Shown piece by piece: positions 9,492 to 21,980 of a stretch of DNA of 64,000 nucleotides. This DNA comes from Artemisia argyi. Lineage: Eukaryota > Streptophyta > Magnoliopsida > Asterales > Asteraceae. Within the stretch, counting starts at the first letter, position 1; each line of letters opens with the position of its first letter. A program made the position numbers and the translations under genes. The stretch lies in assembly GCA_030686995.1 (NCBI GenBank), contig CM060691.1:95250743-95314742 (forward strand). The letters are read 5' to 3'. The notes under the pieces are model-generated. The model saw nothing but the letters and a program-made list of their open reading frames with translations. It searched no databases and was not told the origin of the DNA.

Positions 9492-9651
9492 ACACTTGAT
9501 GCAAACTGTGACTCATCTGGTATCTCTCTATTAGTTTAATCCGCTGAATATATCTTCCGGTTTCTTTTGTTGACTTTAGTAAAATCCCTAGAAAGAATCA
9601 TTTCTCGGTTTAAGTCACTAAAGCTGTAAAATCCCGTTTGAAGATTTTGAG
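9492..9651 (+). other. C2 leader with degenerate tRNA-iMet primer site
   Basis: TGGTATC at 9518-9524 matches the first seven bases of the copia primer site for initiator tRNA-Met, but the following CTCTC departs from AGAGC. The 24 bases before it (9492-9515, ending ACTCA) may be the last remnant of the C2 5' LTR. The rest up to the gag ATG at 9652 is untranslated leader. Confidence 0.5.
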
Positions 9652-11216
9652 ATGTCGACAGTATCAGATGACATTCAAGCTGCTGGGTCCGATACCCGAC
9701 CTCCGATGCTAGACAGGACAGATTATGAATCATGGGCACAAAGAATCAGATTGTACTGCCTGGGTAAAGAAAATGGTGAGAACATTCTACGATCTATCGA
9801 TGAAGGTCCTATTCAGATGGGTACAACCATAGATGCTATCTCCACAGCAGAGGATGGCTCTGTTGTTCAGGGAATTGATAGACCACGCACTTATAATGAT
9901 CTCACTGATGTTGAAAAGAAGCGCTATGATGCTGACATTCGTGCCTCCAACATAGTAATACATGGGTTACCCAAAGATGTGTACAAGCTGATCAACTTCA
10001 ACACTGAAGCCAAAGCGGTGTGGGACAATGTCAAAATGCTTCTGTCTGGCTCAGAGCTGACCAAAGAAGACCGTGAATCTCAATTATATGATGAGTTGAG
10101 CATTTCAAAATGAATCCTGGTGAAAACATTACCGATAACTATGTCAGATTTCACAAGCTGGTTAATGACATGAGAATGATCAGAATGACAATGCCCAACA
10201 TTCAACTCAACTCTAAGTTTGTGAACAACATGTCACCTGAGTGGGATCGTTTTGTCACTACTGTCAAGCTTAACAAAGGATTGAGAAATACGAACTATGA
10301 GCAATTGTTTGCTTATTTGCAACAACATGAGAAGCATGCTGCTTATGATCGTCAACTAAGAGAGAAGCTCAATCCAACTATCACCAATGATTTACTTGCT
10401 TTCATGAGTAGCATGGTGCCAACTAATCAACCTGTATCATCAATGGATCATTCATCGCTACAATCAGCGGCTGCCATGAATACTCACCTCGATTCAGGAT
10501 ACTCTCATACTGACAAGATGATTGACAATCTTTCCAATCAAGTGTCTCTGCTAGTTCAACATTTCAGGGCTACACTCCCATCCTCCAACAATCAACTCAG
10601 AACTTCTTCCAATCCACGTAATCAGGCTATTATGGAAGATGGAAAAGTTATGGTGCAAAACATTCAAGGAACACAGAATGTGAATCAAAGGAATGCTGTG
10701 AGGGGTAATTTTCAGAACAGAGGTGCAAATGTGAATCAGGGACAAGGAAGGCAACCAAAATGTTACAACTGTGGGGGTTTAGGTCACCTTGCCAGAAACT
10801 GCACTCAACCAAAACGTCCTCAAAACTCAGATTACTTTAAGGACAAAATGTTGCTCATGCAAGTTCAGGAGAATGGAGTGGTGCTTAATGAGGATGAATT
10901 GGCATTTCTGGCTGGGGATGATGGAAAGACATTCGATGATGAAGAGGATGAACAGCCAATTCAGGATTTAGCCCTTAATGATCCAAACATCTTCCAAGCA
11001 GAAGATTGTGATGCTTTCGACTCAGATGTTGATGATGAACCCACTGCTCAGACAATCTTCATGGCTAATTTATCATCTGTTGTCTCACCCACACAACAAT
11101 ATGATCAATCCAAATCATCCATCATATCTGAGGTACTAAAATTATATGATAAATGCGCTGTTAATGATGAACAAAAGACCTTCTATGATATACGACAAAA
11201 TAATGTTTGTGAATGA
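9652..11216 (+). pseudogene. gag: Copia Gag with CCHC knuckle, frameshifted
   Basis: The frame starts MSTVSDDIQAAG at 9652 and reads the copia Gag core (YESWAQRIRLYCLG, WDNVKMLLSG) to a stop at 10111. The same domain continues in another frame from 10110 (NITDNYVRFHKLVNDMR), so one base was gained or lost near 10100. The second part holds basic and Asn/Gln-rich segments and the knuckle CYNCGGLGHLARNC (10761-10802). An acidic region follows up to a stop at 11214. Gag forms the retrotransposon particle and binds its RNA. With the frameshift the gene is inactive. Confidence 0.85.
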
Positions 11217-11228
11217 AATGAGGCTGAA

Positions 11229-14200
11229 TTGGAAACCATCAAAGTGTTCCCAACTGAGCAACATTCGGATCACGACAGTAATTCTGATGTATCTTGTGGA
11301 AAGTCTTCTGTTGTGTGTGATAATGATGTGATGCATGAGCAAACGATATGTAATGATGTACAACAAACCAACGTTGCTGAATTAGATACTGCAAATTTGG
11401 GGAATAGCAATATTGTCCCATATGAACAATATGTGAAGCACAGCGTTGAGTCTATTGTACCAAGTGATATATCCTCTGCTGATGAAGAAATGTGTGATTT
11501 AGATGAGTATATTGTTGTTGCACCAGATGACACCCTAACCACTAGGATAAATACTCTTAGGGATCAAGTAAGGTTCTATGAACAACGTGCTAAATTTGAG
11601 CTTACAGAACGTGAACAAAAAATGGAATTGCAAATGCATGCCTACATCACTGAACAAAATTTGAAGGAAATGGCCTTTAAACAAGAGATTAAATCTTTTC
11701 AAAATCAACTTGAACGTGCTTTTAAGGAAAAACAGGAAATTCAGGATAGTGTAAATCTCCGAAAAAGTGAATTTCTACAAAAGGAAACTAAATTATTAAA
11801 CGAATTTTCCAACCTTAAGTAGTTAAAAAACAAACTTGAAAACAAGTTGTATATTCTTGGACAAACACCTCAAACAGCTCAAATGGTGGAAAAGCACATG
11901 AAACTGCGGGATAAGCATAGTGATAAGGATTTAGGGTTGCCTAAAACTAATTTTCTTAAGAGCTTTAGAGAATCTCAACCTGCCCTCTATGATGCTAAGG
12001 TTATGCTTACTCCCAATCGTGATCCCCTAAATAGTTCGTCCGATAAAGAATTGGATGAACTTGACTCTGCCAATAGAGAGAGATTTGATAAGAAGATGAA
12101 GGATCCAAAGTGCATCAAACACAGAGTCATTGTTAAGCCCCATGATTATTATGAACAAAACCAAGTGACTGTTTTTGCACCTCAAACTAAGTTAACACCA
12201 GAACAGGTATTTTGGCCCTTAGACATTGAGAAAATAAAAGCTGAGGAAATTAAGGCCAAGACATCCCTAAAGTTAGCTGCCCCAACGGTGTATCCCCCCA
12301 ATACATTGATGCACTTAGTTCAGTTGTCACTAACCACGCAATGTAAAACTCTTATTAGCATTTATGTCCTGTGTCAAATGTTTACTGACTTTGAGAAAAC
12401 ATGCAAAAAGAGAATCACACCAATGGGAATCACTGAGGGTGAAAGGGGATTTGAGTTAACCAAAGAGTGTTACTTAACTGAAGTCATCCCATTTTTTAAA
12501 CAAATCAAAGAACATTTTGATGGTTTACGACAATCCCTTGATGTTGAGCTTAAAGAAATGAAAAAAGTGTTTAAAGATGTGGAAAACGAGTGTAAAAAAA
12601 AAGCAATAGATCCTCGGCACAGTGAAATTGCCAGAAAAAATATTCTCATCATGAATGATAACTTGATTGCTAAATGTATTACACAAGATGTGTTTTACAC
12701 TGCTACAGATTCTTCTCTTAATGCTTGTCAATTTCATGAAATGTCTATTGTTTTGAATAACCTTCACAATCGTGTTGTTGAGCTTGAGGGGGAGAATTTG
12801 AAATCACTTGAAAAAATTCAAAATGATGATCATGACAATATGGTCAAGCATCTTTCTAAACTAGAAGTTGAGAATCTTAATTTACAATTAAAATATCAAC
12901 ATTTAGAAGACAAAATGAAAATATCAAAGGCCAAGACATCTTCTGATGCTCCGGAATTTGATGCATATTTTGAATTAGCAAAAAGGGATGAAAAAATTCA
13001 AGCTCACACGAACACAATCAGGTTATTGAGGGCTCAAATTGCCCAATGGAAGTCTCCCATGAATGCTGTGATCAACTCCCATAAACCAATACCTGCAGAT
13101 TCTCATAAAATTCAACATCAAAACACAATCAACTTACTTAAACATGAAAATGATTATTTTCAAGCTGAAAATTTTAAAGTTAAACAACATTACAAAGAGT
13201 TATATGATTCTATCAAGATCACTCGTGATAAAACCAATGAAAAAATAACTTCTTTGCTTAATGAAATTGAGAATCTAAAGACAAAGGTGAAAGGGAAAAT
13301 GCCATTGAATCCAAGTGACAATATCAATTATGTGGTTTGTAATTGTAAAAAGTATGCATGTGAGGCTGTTTGTATTCCTCTTCCCCTTAAGAACAATGAG
13401 TTAGTCCATAGTGATTACCTTAGACATCTTAAGAACTGCCTTGACATGACTCGTGAAACCATTGAAGAAGATAGAATGGTAAAACCATCTGATAACTCCC
13501 TATCGGATGTTTGCTTTCTTACCAAGCGGTCACAAGAGTTGTTAGAATATGCCATAGGTACATGTCCCAAGATTCCCAACATGCGTGATAATAATGGCAC
13601 ACCATCATCTAGGAATTTGAAGAAGCGTGTTACTTTTAATAAACCCTTGGCTAGTTCTGTGCATAGCACATCACCACCTAGAAACCAAACAACTGTGCAA
13701 CAATATAATGTTCCCATCGTCAATTCTGCAGGAGTAATCAATGTCACTAAAGCTAGAGGGTCAAAGCCTAAAGGCAATACAAGGAATGATAGGACTTCGC
13801 CTGCAAAAAGTGATCAAGGGAAGAAAGTAGAAGACCACCTTAGGAACAATAAGATTGATTTGAATGAAAAGAATCGTGTTGATTCTAGTATTTGCGTTAA
13901 GCGTACTGTAATTAATTCAAATTCTAATGCGACTTGTAAGACTTGTAATGGTTGTTTAATTTCTGGTAATCATGATGAATGTGTTGTGTCATTCTTGCAA
14001 TCATCTTATAAATCCCCTATTAAATCTGCTAAGGATAACAATACTTGGAAAGCTACAGGAAAAGTTTTTAACAGTGTAGGATATCAGTGGAAACCTACGG
14101 GAAGAAAATTCACTCTAGGAAACCAGTGCCCATTGACTTACATGCCCGACCTTAAGTCTTTAGAGGTTAAGAGATGGAAGGCTACTGGTAGAAGATTCCC

Positions 14201-14435
14201 TTTAGTGACCCAATGCTTTGATAATAAGACAACAGCTTCCACTAGTATCGGTTCATCTGTGAGAACCAATGAAAATACTGATCCTGTATCTCTTAAGTAT
14301 GCATGTGCTAACCTATTGGATCCCAATTACACTTGGGGATCCATGTTTTTCAGTTATCCATATCTGTTTGGTTTCAAATGCAGGTCGTACAAATCGTCCT
14401 GTGGTATTTGGACTCAGGCTGCTCAAAACAAATGA
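11229..14435 (+). pseudogene. Long coiled-coil segment between Gag knuckle and protease
   Basis: Two frames (11229-11822 and 11847-14435) form about 1,060 residues of mostly charged, heptad-like sequence (examples: LKKEMK-like repeats near 12550, LEVENLNLQLKYQHLEDK at 12860-12915). Near the end are three W-K-x-T-G-[KR] motifs (nt about 14046, 14088 and 14174) and a Cys-rich patch (CKTCNGCLISGNHDEC at 13933-13980). The segment has no enzyme signature. It lies between the Gag knuckle and the protease, where most copia elements have only a short linker. A stop at 11820 and a frame change near 14400 break it. I infer a particle-structure or host-interaction role, without direct evidence. Confidence 0.65.
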
Positions 14436-16114
14436 CTGGGGATCGCTCTCGGCTTAGAAATTTCGTGAAAAAGTTTATCGGGACTGTTAGATTCGGAAAT
14501 GACCACTTTGGGGCTATTATGGGGTATGGTGATTATATGTTTGGTGATAGTGTGATTTCAAGAGTTTACTACGTGGAAGGACTTGGGCATAACTTATTCT
14601 CTGTTGGTCAATTTTCTGATTCTGATCTCGAAGTGGCTTTTAGAAAACACACATGTTTCGTTAGAGAATTGGATGAAGTTGATCTCCTTAAGGGAAGTCG
14701 TGGTACAAATTTGTATACCATCTCTATTGAAGACATGATGCGGTCCTCGCCCATTCGCTTACTTTCTAAGGCCTCGAAAAGCAAATCATGGTTATGGCAT
14801 TGTTGTTTGAATCACTTGAACTTTGGCACCATAAATGAACTCTCTCGCAAAGATCTTGTTCGAGGCATGCCCAGATTGAAGTATGAAAAAGATCATCTCT
14901 GCTCATCATGTCAATTGGGTAAAAGCAAGAAACAAACTCATAAACCAAAACCCACCAACTCCAACACCGAAGTACTCCATACCCTTCACATGGATCTGTG
15001 TGGACCCATGAGAGTGCAAAGCTTTAATGGGAAAAAATATATTCTTGTTATTGTGGATGACTATTCTAGATTTAAATGGGTAAAGTTTTTAAGATCCAAG
15101 GATGAAACACCCGATGTCATTATCAAAATCATCAAGCAGTTGCATGTAAGGCTCAACAAAACCGTCAGAATCATTCGCACTGACAATGGAACTGAGTTTT
15201 TAAACCATCAGCTAGCTCAATTTTATGAAAGTATCGGCATCAGTCATCAGAAGAGTATTCCTCGAACTCCCCAACAAAATGGAGTAGTTGAAAGACGGAA
15301 TCGCACACTAGTTGAAGCTGCTCGCACTATGATGATATTCTCAAAGACACCAATGTTTTTATGGGCGGAAGCCATTGCTACTGCTTGCTACACTCAAAAT
15401 CGGTCATTGATACATCCTCTCCACAACAAGACACCTTATGAGCTGGTGCACCTCAAAAAGCCTGATCTCTCCTTTCTTCGTGTCTTTGGTGCCCTGTGCT
15501 ATCCAACTAACGATAGTGAAGACTTAGGGAAGCTTAAAGCTAAGGCTGATATTGGGGTATTCGTCGGTTATGCAGTAGATCGAAAAGGGTACCGAATCTA
15601 CAACAAAAGAACCCGACAAATCATGGAAACAATCCATGTTATGTTTGATGAGCTGAAAGAGCATACGGCTTTAGGTCACACCGGTTTTGGACCCTCACCA
15701 AATCTTTTGTCTCCTGGACCAATAAGTTCGGGACTTGTACAGCCCTCCAAACCCGTCACTTCTTATGTTCTGCCTACTTGTGAAGAGTTGAAGAAGTTAT
15801 TTGACCCCATGTTTGATGAGTACTTTGAGTATCAGCAACCTCAAGCTCCTGAAAAACAAGCCGTAGAACCTAATCATATTGCTGTTGATGCTTCTCATGT
15901 CACAAATGATCCATCCACTTCCATTTCATTTGATCAGGATGCTCCAGAATTTAGCAACTCCCAACATGTGTCAAATACACTTTCTTCCTCTGAAAGTCAA
16001 GAAGCGACAACCAATAATTCATGTGAAAACAATCTTTTTGCCCCTCCCGAAGATGAACCATTTGTCAATGTGTTCGCTCCCGAACCATCCTCCGAAGCAT
16101 CATCTTCAGGATAA
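14333..16114 (+). pseudogene. pol: Copia protease C-part and integrase
   Basis: The protease active-site box LDSGCSKQMTG is at 14408-14440. Integrase follows: the zinc domain with WHCCLNH (H-x4-H) and CSSC, then the catalytic triad D (14993-14995), D in RTDNGTE (15182-15184) and E in GVVERRNR (15290-15292). The last two are 35 residues apart as in DD35E integrases. The C-terminal GKLKAKADIGVFVGY block ends near 15580, followed by a Pro/Ser-rich linker. The frame overlaps the upstream coiled-coil frame, showing an indel near 14400, and stops at 16112 before RT. Integrase would insert the cDNA into chromosomes, but here the polyprotein is broken. Confidence 0.9.
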
Positions 16115-16242
16115 TCAAATTCTACCATATCTATTCACTATCTACAACCTCATGAACATCTCAGAAAATGGACCAATGATCACCCAATTGATAACATCAT
16201 AGGTAATCCCTCACGACCAGTGTCCACTAGAAAACAGCTGCC

Positions 16243-17844
16243 TTGTGGTGCTTCTTCAACTCAGTTCTATCCAAAGTTGAGCCCAAAGACATCAAAGATG
16301 CCCTTACGAAGGCATCTTGGTTCACCGCAATGCAAGATGAAATCCATGAGTTTGATCGTCTTGATATATGGGAATTAGTACCACCACCTGAATGTGCGAT
16401 GATCATTGCTCTCAAATGGATTTTTAAAGTTAAGCTTGATGATCATGGGGATGTGTTGAAAAATAAGGCTCGTTTAGTTGCGAAAGGATACAGTCAAAAA
16501 GAGGGTATTGACTTTGAAGAATCATTTGCACCGGTCGCTCGTATCGAGGCCATTAGAATCTTTCTTTCCAATGCTGCCAGCAGTAACATGATTGTTTATC
16601 AAATGGATGTTAAGACAGCCTTCTTGAATGGGGACTTAAAAGAGGTGGTTTATGTTTCTCAACCTGAAGGATTTGTGGACCCAGAAAGACCAAATCATGT
16701 ATATCGCTTAAAGAAGGCACTCTATGGTCTCAAACAGGCTCCTAGAGCTTGGTACGACACACTTTCCAAGTTTCTTCTTGCAAATCGATTTACCAAGGGT
16801 GTATTTGATCCTACCTTGTTCACTAGAAAGTCTGGGAACAACCTCCTTCACGTTCAAATCTATGTTGATGATATCATCTTCGCATCGTCTGATTCCAAGG
16901 AATGTGATTGCTTTGCTACAGAAATGAGTTCCCAGTTTCAAATGTCTATGATGGGACAAATGTCTTTCTTCTTGGGGTTACTAGTTTCACAAAACCCGAG
17001 AGGCATCTTTATTAATCAAGCCAAATATGCTAGTGACATCCTCAAGAAGTTTGGCTTTGATTCAAGTGACACCGTTGATACACCCATGGTTGAAAGATCC
17101 AAACTTGATGACGACTCAGCTGGTGCAACAGTTGATCAAAACAAATACAGAAGCATGATTGGATCTCTCAGGTACCTCATAGCAAGTAGGCCAGACCTTC
17201 TCTTTGCCGTATACATGTGCGCCAGATATCAATCCAAGCCCACCAAAAAGCATTTGGAAGCTATCAAGAGAATCTTCAGATATCTCCAAGGGACAATCCA
17301 CATGGGTCTCTGGTACCCTAAAGACAATGCAATGGCTCTCACGGCCTACTCAGATGTTGATCATGCGGGGTGTCAAGATACTCGCCGAAGTACTTCTGGA
17401 GGTGCTTAATTCTTGGGTGAGAAACTTGTCAGCTGGTCATCCAAAAAGCAGATGTTCACTTCAATATCATCCACAGAAGCAGAATATATAGCCATGTCCT
17501 CGTGTTGTGCTCAAATTTTGTGGATGAGATCACAATTATCAGATTATGGGTATGATTTCAACAAAATCCCAATGTATTGTGATAACAAAAGTGCTATCGC
17601 CCTATGATGCAACAATTTCCAGCACTCCAGAGCCAAGCATATAGACATTCGTCATCACTTCATCAGAGAACAAGTGGAGAAAGGGATAGTGGAACTCTAC
17701 TTTGTGAGAACGGAGTTTCAGCTGGCTGACATATTCACAAAGGCTCTTTCTCGGGAAAGATTTCAGTTCATTCTCCCACGACTTGGAATGAAGAGCCTCA
17801 CTCCAGAAACTCTTAAGTCTCTCCAAGAAGAGAATGATGATTGA
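16243..17844 (+). pseudogene. pol: Copia reverse transcriptase-RNase H with two stops
   Basis: The frame reads RT motifs [33 protein letters not shown] and [15 protein letters not shown], and the active site YVDDIIFAS (16861-16887). RNase H follows with [18 protein letters not shown], the [16 protein letters not shown] block and [15 protein letters not shown] at 17407-17409 and TGA at 17605-17607 interrupt it, and the frame ends at TGA 17842. Sequence between 16115 and 16242 continues the RT N-terminus in another frame, so there is also a frameshift before 16243. All catalytic motifs are readable, but the gene cannot be expressed whole. Confidence 0.9.
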
Positions 17845-18060
17845 AGGATTGGCTTCACATATCCTTTGTACATAAAATATATCAAAAAGAAAATAGAAAA
17901 ATATAAAATTATAAAATCCATAAAAAAAACTGAAAAATCATAAAAAATCCAAAAATATTCTTATCTCGACATGTCTCTTGTGTAATCAATATTATGTACA
18001 TTTCTAGAAATGTCATTCAATAATGACACGGAATCATACATATGCTTGAGCAAGAGTTTT
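17845..18060 (+). other. C2 3' non-coding tail, first part
   Basis: This is AT-rich sequence after the RNase H stop, with no gene or known motif. It ends with GTTTT (18056-18060), one half of the G2 target-site duplication. Confidence 0.6.
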
Positions 18061-19466
18061 TGATGCGTGGGAATCGCAACAGGATTTACCTCTCAAGGGA
18101 TCTTGAGAAGCTTACAACCCCCACCAGGCAGTGTACCTGATCGTTGTAGTATAGTATAGTGACAAGTACCGGGGGATTGATCGTTCAGCTAGGAATAGTG
18201 TCGCTAGGATTAGAAAACCTTAAATACTAGTTCTAAAGATGAGGGAAGATTATTTTTGTGTTTTTATATTTTTTAGAAAGCAATTAAAATTCTCGGGTTT
18301 GAAGGATTTGGGCGGAATTAGTTGCTATTCAACTAACCCAATACTAAGATGCAATCAAAATAAAATACTAAAAATGAAAATAAACTACTTTATACTAAAG
18401 TTGTGAGCAGTAATTAGAGAAAATGTGTTTACTTAGATTTCACTACTCCCTAGACATCTTTTACACGTTAATTACTTGTTATAATTGCATGGATGACGGA
18501 TCGTATTCCTTAATACCATTCATGGGGTGGCACACTTAACTCCCCAATTCTATGAGCTCTTATCTCCTCCTACACCATGCCCAGCACAACTATAGGGATT
18601 GTAAATAGTGGCTCATGCATTAAATACAACCAATAAAGACCTAGTGCGCGTCGGTTCATGTTTCTTAAGACGTTCAAGCATGTTACCAATTGGAGATCTG
18701 CCAGTTTTCTTAAGCCTAACATATAAATCATTCATCCAAGAAAAGAATAAACAAGTAATCAACACATAATCAACATCTAGGTTTCATTAGATCTAAGCAA
18801 ACACAAGATAGATCTAGCCTAGCATGATAGAATTAAGATAAGAACAAGATATAGACAACCAACACATAGACATATTGATTGAATTAAAGGAACACTTATC
18901 TTGATTACACATGCAAGGTATCAAGGGGTTGGAACCCTTGAAAAACCTGTAAAGTTACACCAAAATCGTACTTAGGGTTTCTCCCAAAACTTCTCTCTTT
19001 AAATGTGTAAAATTAGAAAACTATATATAGGAAAAGGGGTCTGACGGCGTCAAGACCAATTAGGTGACGCCGTCACCTCGCCGCCAAAACTATTCTCGGG
19101 CTGCCTTGATCTACATTTGACGCCGTCAAGACTTAATCATTTCCAGGCCGTCATGACTTTTACTCTTGACGCCCTACCTTCATGACGCCGTCAAATCTCT
19201 ACTGGACCGTCATGAAATTTTGCTCTTGACACCGTCAGTAAGTTGCTCTTGACGCCGTCACCTACTGTTCCCAGCATGGAAAATTAAGACTTTGGCGTTT
19301 TCTTCACTTTTATGCTCCAAAAACGTCCGAATTGCTTCCTTTTCCAGATTTCACTCCCAAAGTACCTAAAATCACAAAAGGAACGATTTAGGGCAATATT
19401 TGATCAAATAAATTCGAATTCGGGCTTAAATGACCCCCTAAAAACGGATCATTTTTCACTTCATCA
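18061..19466 (-). repeat. G2 3' LTR
   Basis: Read on the minus strand it runs from TGATGAAGTG (19466) to CGCATCA (18061). Notable parts are the TGACG palindrome array and TATA box (19021-19262), the tRNA-Asp complement box (18141-18155) and a U5 hairpin TCTCAAG/CTTGAGA (18091-18108). Confidence 0.92.
19021..19262 (-). promoter_or_regulatory. G2 LTR promoter: TATA box plus TGACG-palindrome array
   Basis: CTATATATAG at 19021-19030 is the TATA box. Upstream of it on the minus strand (rightwards) are five copies of TGACGNCGTCA with C or G in the centre, at about 19041, 19074, 19118, 19182 and 19250, with several one-mismatch or half copies between. TGACG is the core site of plant TGA-type bZIP factors (as-1-like). 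The array ends within about 15 bp of the TATA box. Activator binding is an inference. Confidence 0.65.
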
Positions 19467-20033
19467 TATACCCTTACACTTGAGATTTGCTTGTCCTCAA
19501 GTAAATGCGCTTTTATTCTACTCAAAAGCCAAGTTAGGGGTCATTTAACACTAATATAAAAGTAATTACAACAAATAATCGTTCCACTAAAGACCAATAG
19601 ACAAGCACGGATGTCATACACTAGCACCTCACAAATAGTGTTTAGATACTCACATCTTTCGGGTGTAATAAAGTGTAAATTACAATATGGAAATGGAAGA
19701 TATCTCTCACTACCTGTCATAGCAAAATAGATTACCATAGGCTTGGGAAAGGATCAAACCTCCACCACATGGCGTAAGCACCTAGGATAAACTATCAAAG
19801 AGGTCTTTTAAAGGGTTGTAACGTTAGGTGTAGGGATATGAAATACACGGTTTTGTTGGATAAAGGAAGTTTTACTGGTGGCGAGTTAACAATCTTGGTT
19901 AATTATATGTACAATGTGGCGTTGCTAAGCCAAGACTAGACTCGACTTAAGCTAATAAATGAAAAATAACAAAAAACATAAAATGAACATAGAATAAAAA
20001 GGGATGGTAGTCCGTATGTTTTTTCTCTTTTTC

Positions 20034-20085
<52 letters not shown>

Positions 20086-20101
20086 CTTTTCTTGATTTTT
20101 C

Positions 20102-20146
<45 letters not shown>

Positions 20147-21980
20147 GTGCATAAACTCTTACCCTACCATCCAAAATAATACATCATAGGGAATGAACGT
20201 TCTCCTTACACTTGAATTTTTACATAATTAACTATTCTAATGACTCGAATCAAGATAATCAAAACACTTAGAGTACTTTTAAGATTAACGTACATATGGG
20301 GGTAATAAATGATGTTCTTCCCCATTACTCCATAAAATAAGTACTTACCCATGAGTCCCAATCGTCCCAAAACAATATGTACAAGGATATGACTCGACTT
20401 AGCAACCATGTAATCAATTAGATAGTTAACTTAGGGTTTAACAAATAACAATAATGCACTAAAAATGAGTGCATACACGGAAGGCTAAGGCGATTGGGTT
20501 GTACATTTAAGTGGGGTGTAACAAATTCTTCCTTTAAGTAAGATGCTTAAAGTTAGAAACGAAAAGATAGGCTCGGAGGGGTGTACTAGGGGTTTCGTGT
20601 ACTAAAAATGAGTACAACGGTAAAGGTGTGCGAAAAATTAGTTGAATTAACTAGCCAAGTAATATGACTTAAATGGTCAAGTAATTATAATACGGGTTTA
20701 ACACAAGGGTGATCCTAATGCCTCTTATCATGTAGTAAATCCTACTACACGAATGTAGTCTCACTAGCGGTCTCGGGATGCATCACTAACACAAGTTCTA
20801 GAATCTAAATACTACCGGTACACTCATAAGCACTAATAGTAAATGCTTTTCCTATCAAATCTAAAGGCGAACCTCACATATTTTGGTGGAAAATTTTTCT
20901 AAAAGTACGGTTACGTGCTAGTCATACAATCTCCTATCCATGAGACGCTTGCTATGGCTAAAGTTTCACTCCTAAATGTTGTAAAAAATTTTAAATTTGG
21001 CGCTAAAATTGCACTAACAAGTATTTATCATAGTTTTATTACACATCTACCATTAAACAAAACAAACTCAAGCGAAAGTGCATATGTAAGGTATCATCTT
21101 TTTACCCTCCCCTTACACTTAAGATGAACATTGCCCCCAATGTTAAAGTAAAGAATGTAAAAGTGAAAAAGTAAAGAGAATGAAATCAAATACTCCCCTT
21201 ATTCGCTCGGTATGGATAATAAGGTGGCCAGGTTAAATCTTCCTCCAAGAAAATGAACAATCAAAGCTTCCCTTCCAGAATATAAATCATCTTCTTGTCA
21301 TACATAACCTGTAAAACCTGACAAAATAGACAAGACAACCTCGCGTAAAATCGGCGGCATCCTATATAAGCTACTAAATCCTAGAAAACAAAATAAGATA
21401 TAATGCTTGTGGAATGAAGTTTGCAGATCTCCTGGAGATTATAAAACTTAATAATTCACAAAAACCATAAGACTCCGATAGAAAAACAAAACCGGTAAAA
21501 TTTCCAGATTTTTACACCTGACGCCGTCAAGAGTAAACTCCTGACGCCGTCAGAATTGACCTGCAGAAATTCTTATGTTAAGTTTCCGGAAAATTTCTGG
21601 AAAAACTTGGTCCTTCTTCCTGGAAAATCCTGCAAAACTTCATTATGACTCAATACAAGCATTTGACTCTAACAAATACGAATATACATGTTCATTTAAT
21701 ATTGTGGAGAATCATGATCGGTTTGTTTCTTGAAAACATATTTGGGGTTTCTCCTTACACTTATCTTTTGCAAAAATACTTTTAGGTGGAGTTAAGACTA
21801 GGCTAAACAACAAAGTAAAGTATTTCCACTATTTAGTTTAGAAACATGATCTACCAACAATAAAAATAAAGCATGCATACGGAAGCAAATAACAAACAAA
21901 CAAATAAAATCACACAAAACATGGGTTGCCTCCCAAGAAGCGCTTTTCTTTATTTACGAGTCTTGTAGCTAGACTCAAGG
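19467..21980 (-). other. G2 3' non-coding tail
   Basis: No gene is visible in this 2.5 kb stretch. Next to the 3' LTR lies a PPT-like AAGTGTAAGGG (minus strand) preceded by the GCTTGAGGACAAGC-type motif seen in G4. A poly-T block of about 110 bp (20036-20145) occupies the place where G5 has a short poly-T and G4 a mixed A-rich tract. TGACGCCGTCA occurs twice more near 21518-21552. A block reading GCGCTTCTTGGGAGGCAACCCA on the minus strand (about 21924-21945) is shared with G4 and G5. Confidence 0.7.

Noticed and set aside
18139..18180. A tRNA-Asp gene on the plus strand
   Set aside because: Only the 5' part of the tRNA is matched, with a 5-nt insertion; the anticodon arm, T arm and 3' end are absent, and it lies inside an LTR.
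19040..19262. CRISPR-like array of short repeats
   Set aside because: The 11-bp palindromes are irregularly spaced in a plant LTR promoter; no array structure or cas genes.
19312..19548. A 78-residue ORF conserved in G2, G5 and the G5 5' LTR (19312, 36721, 43220)
   Set aside because: It runs antisense within the LTR and is conserved only because the LTRs are homologous.
20004..20189. Open frames of poly-Phe or poly-Lys
   Set aside because: They are translations of the poly-T tract of G2, not genes.
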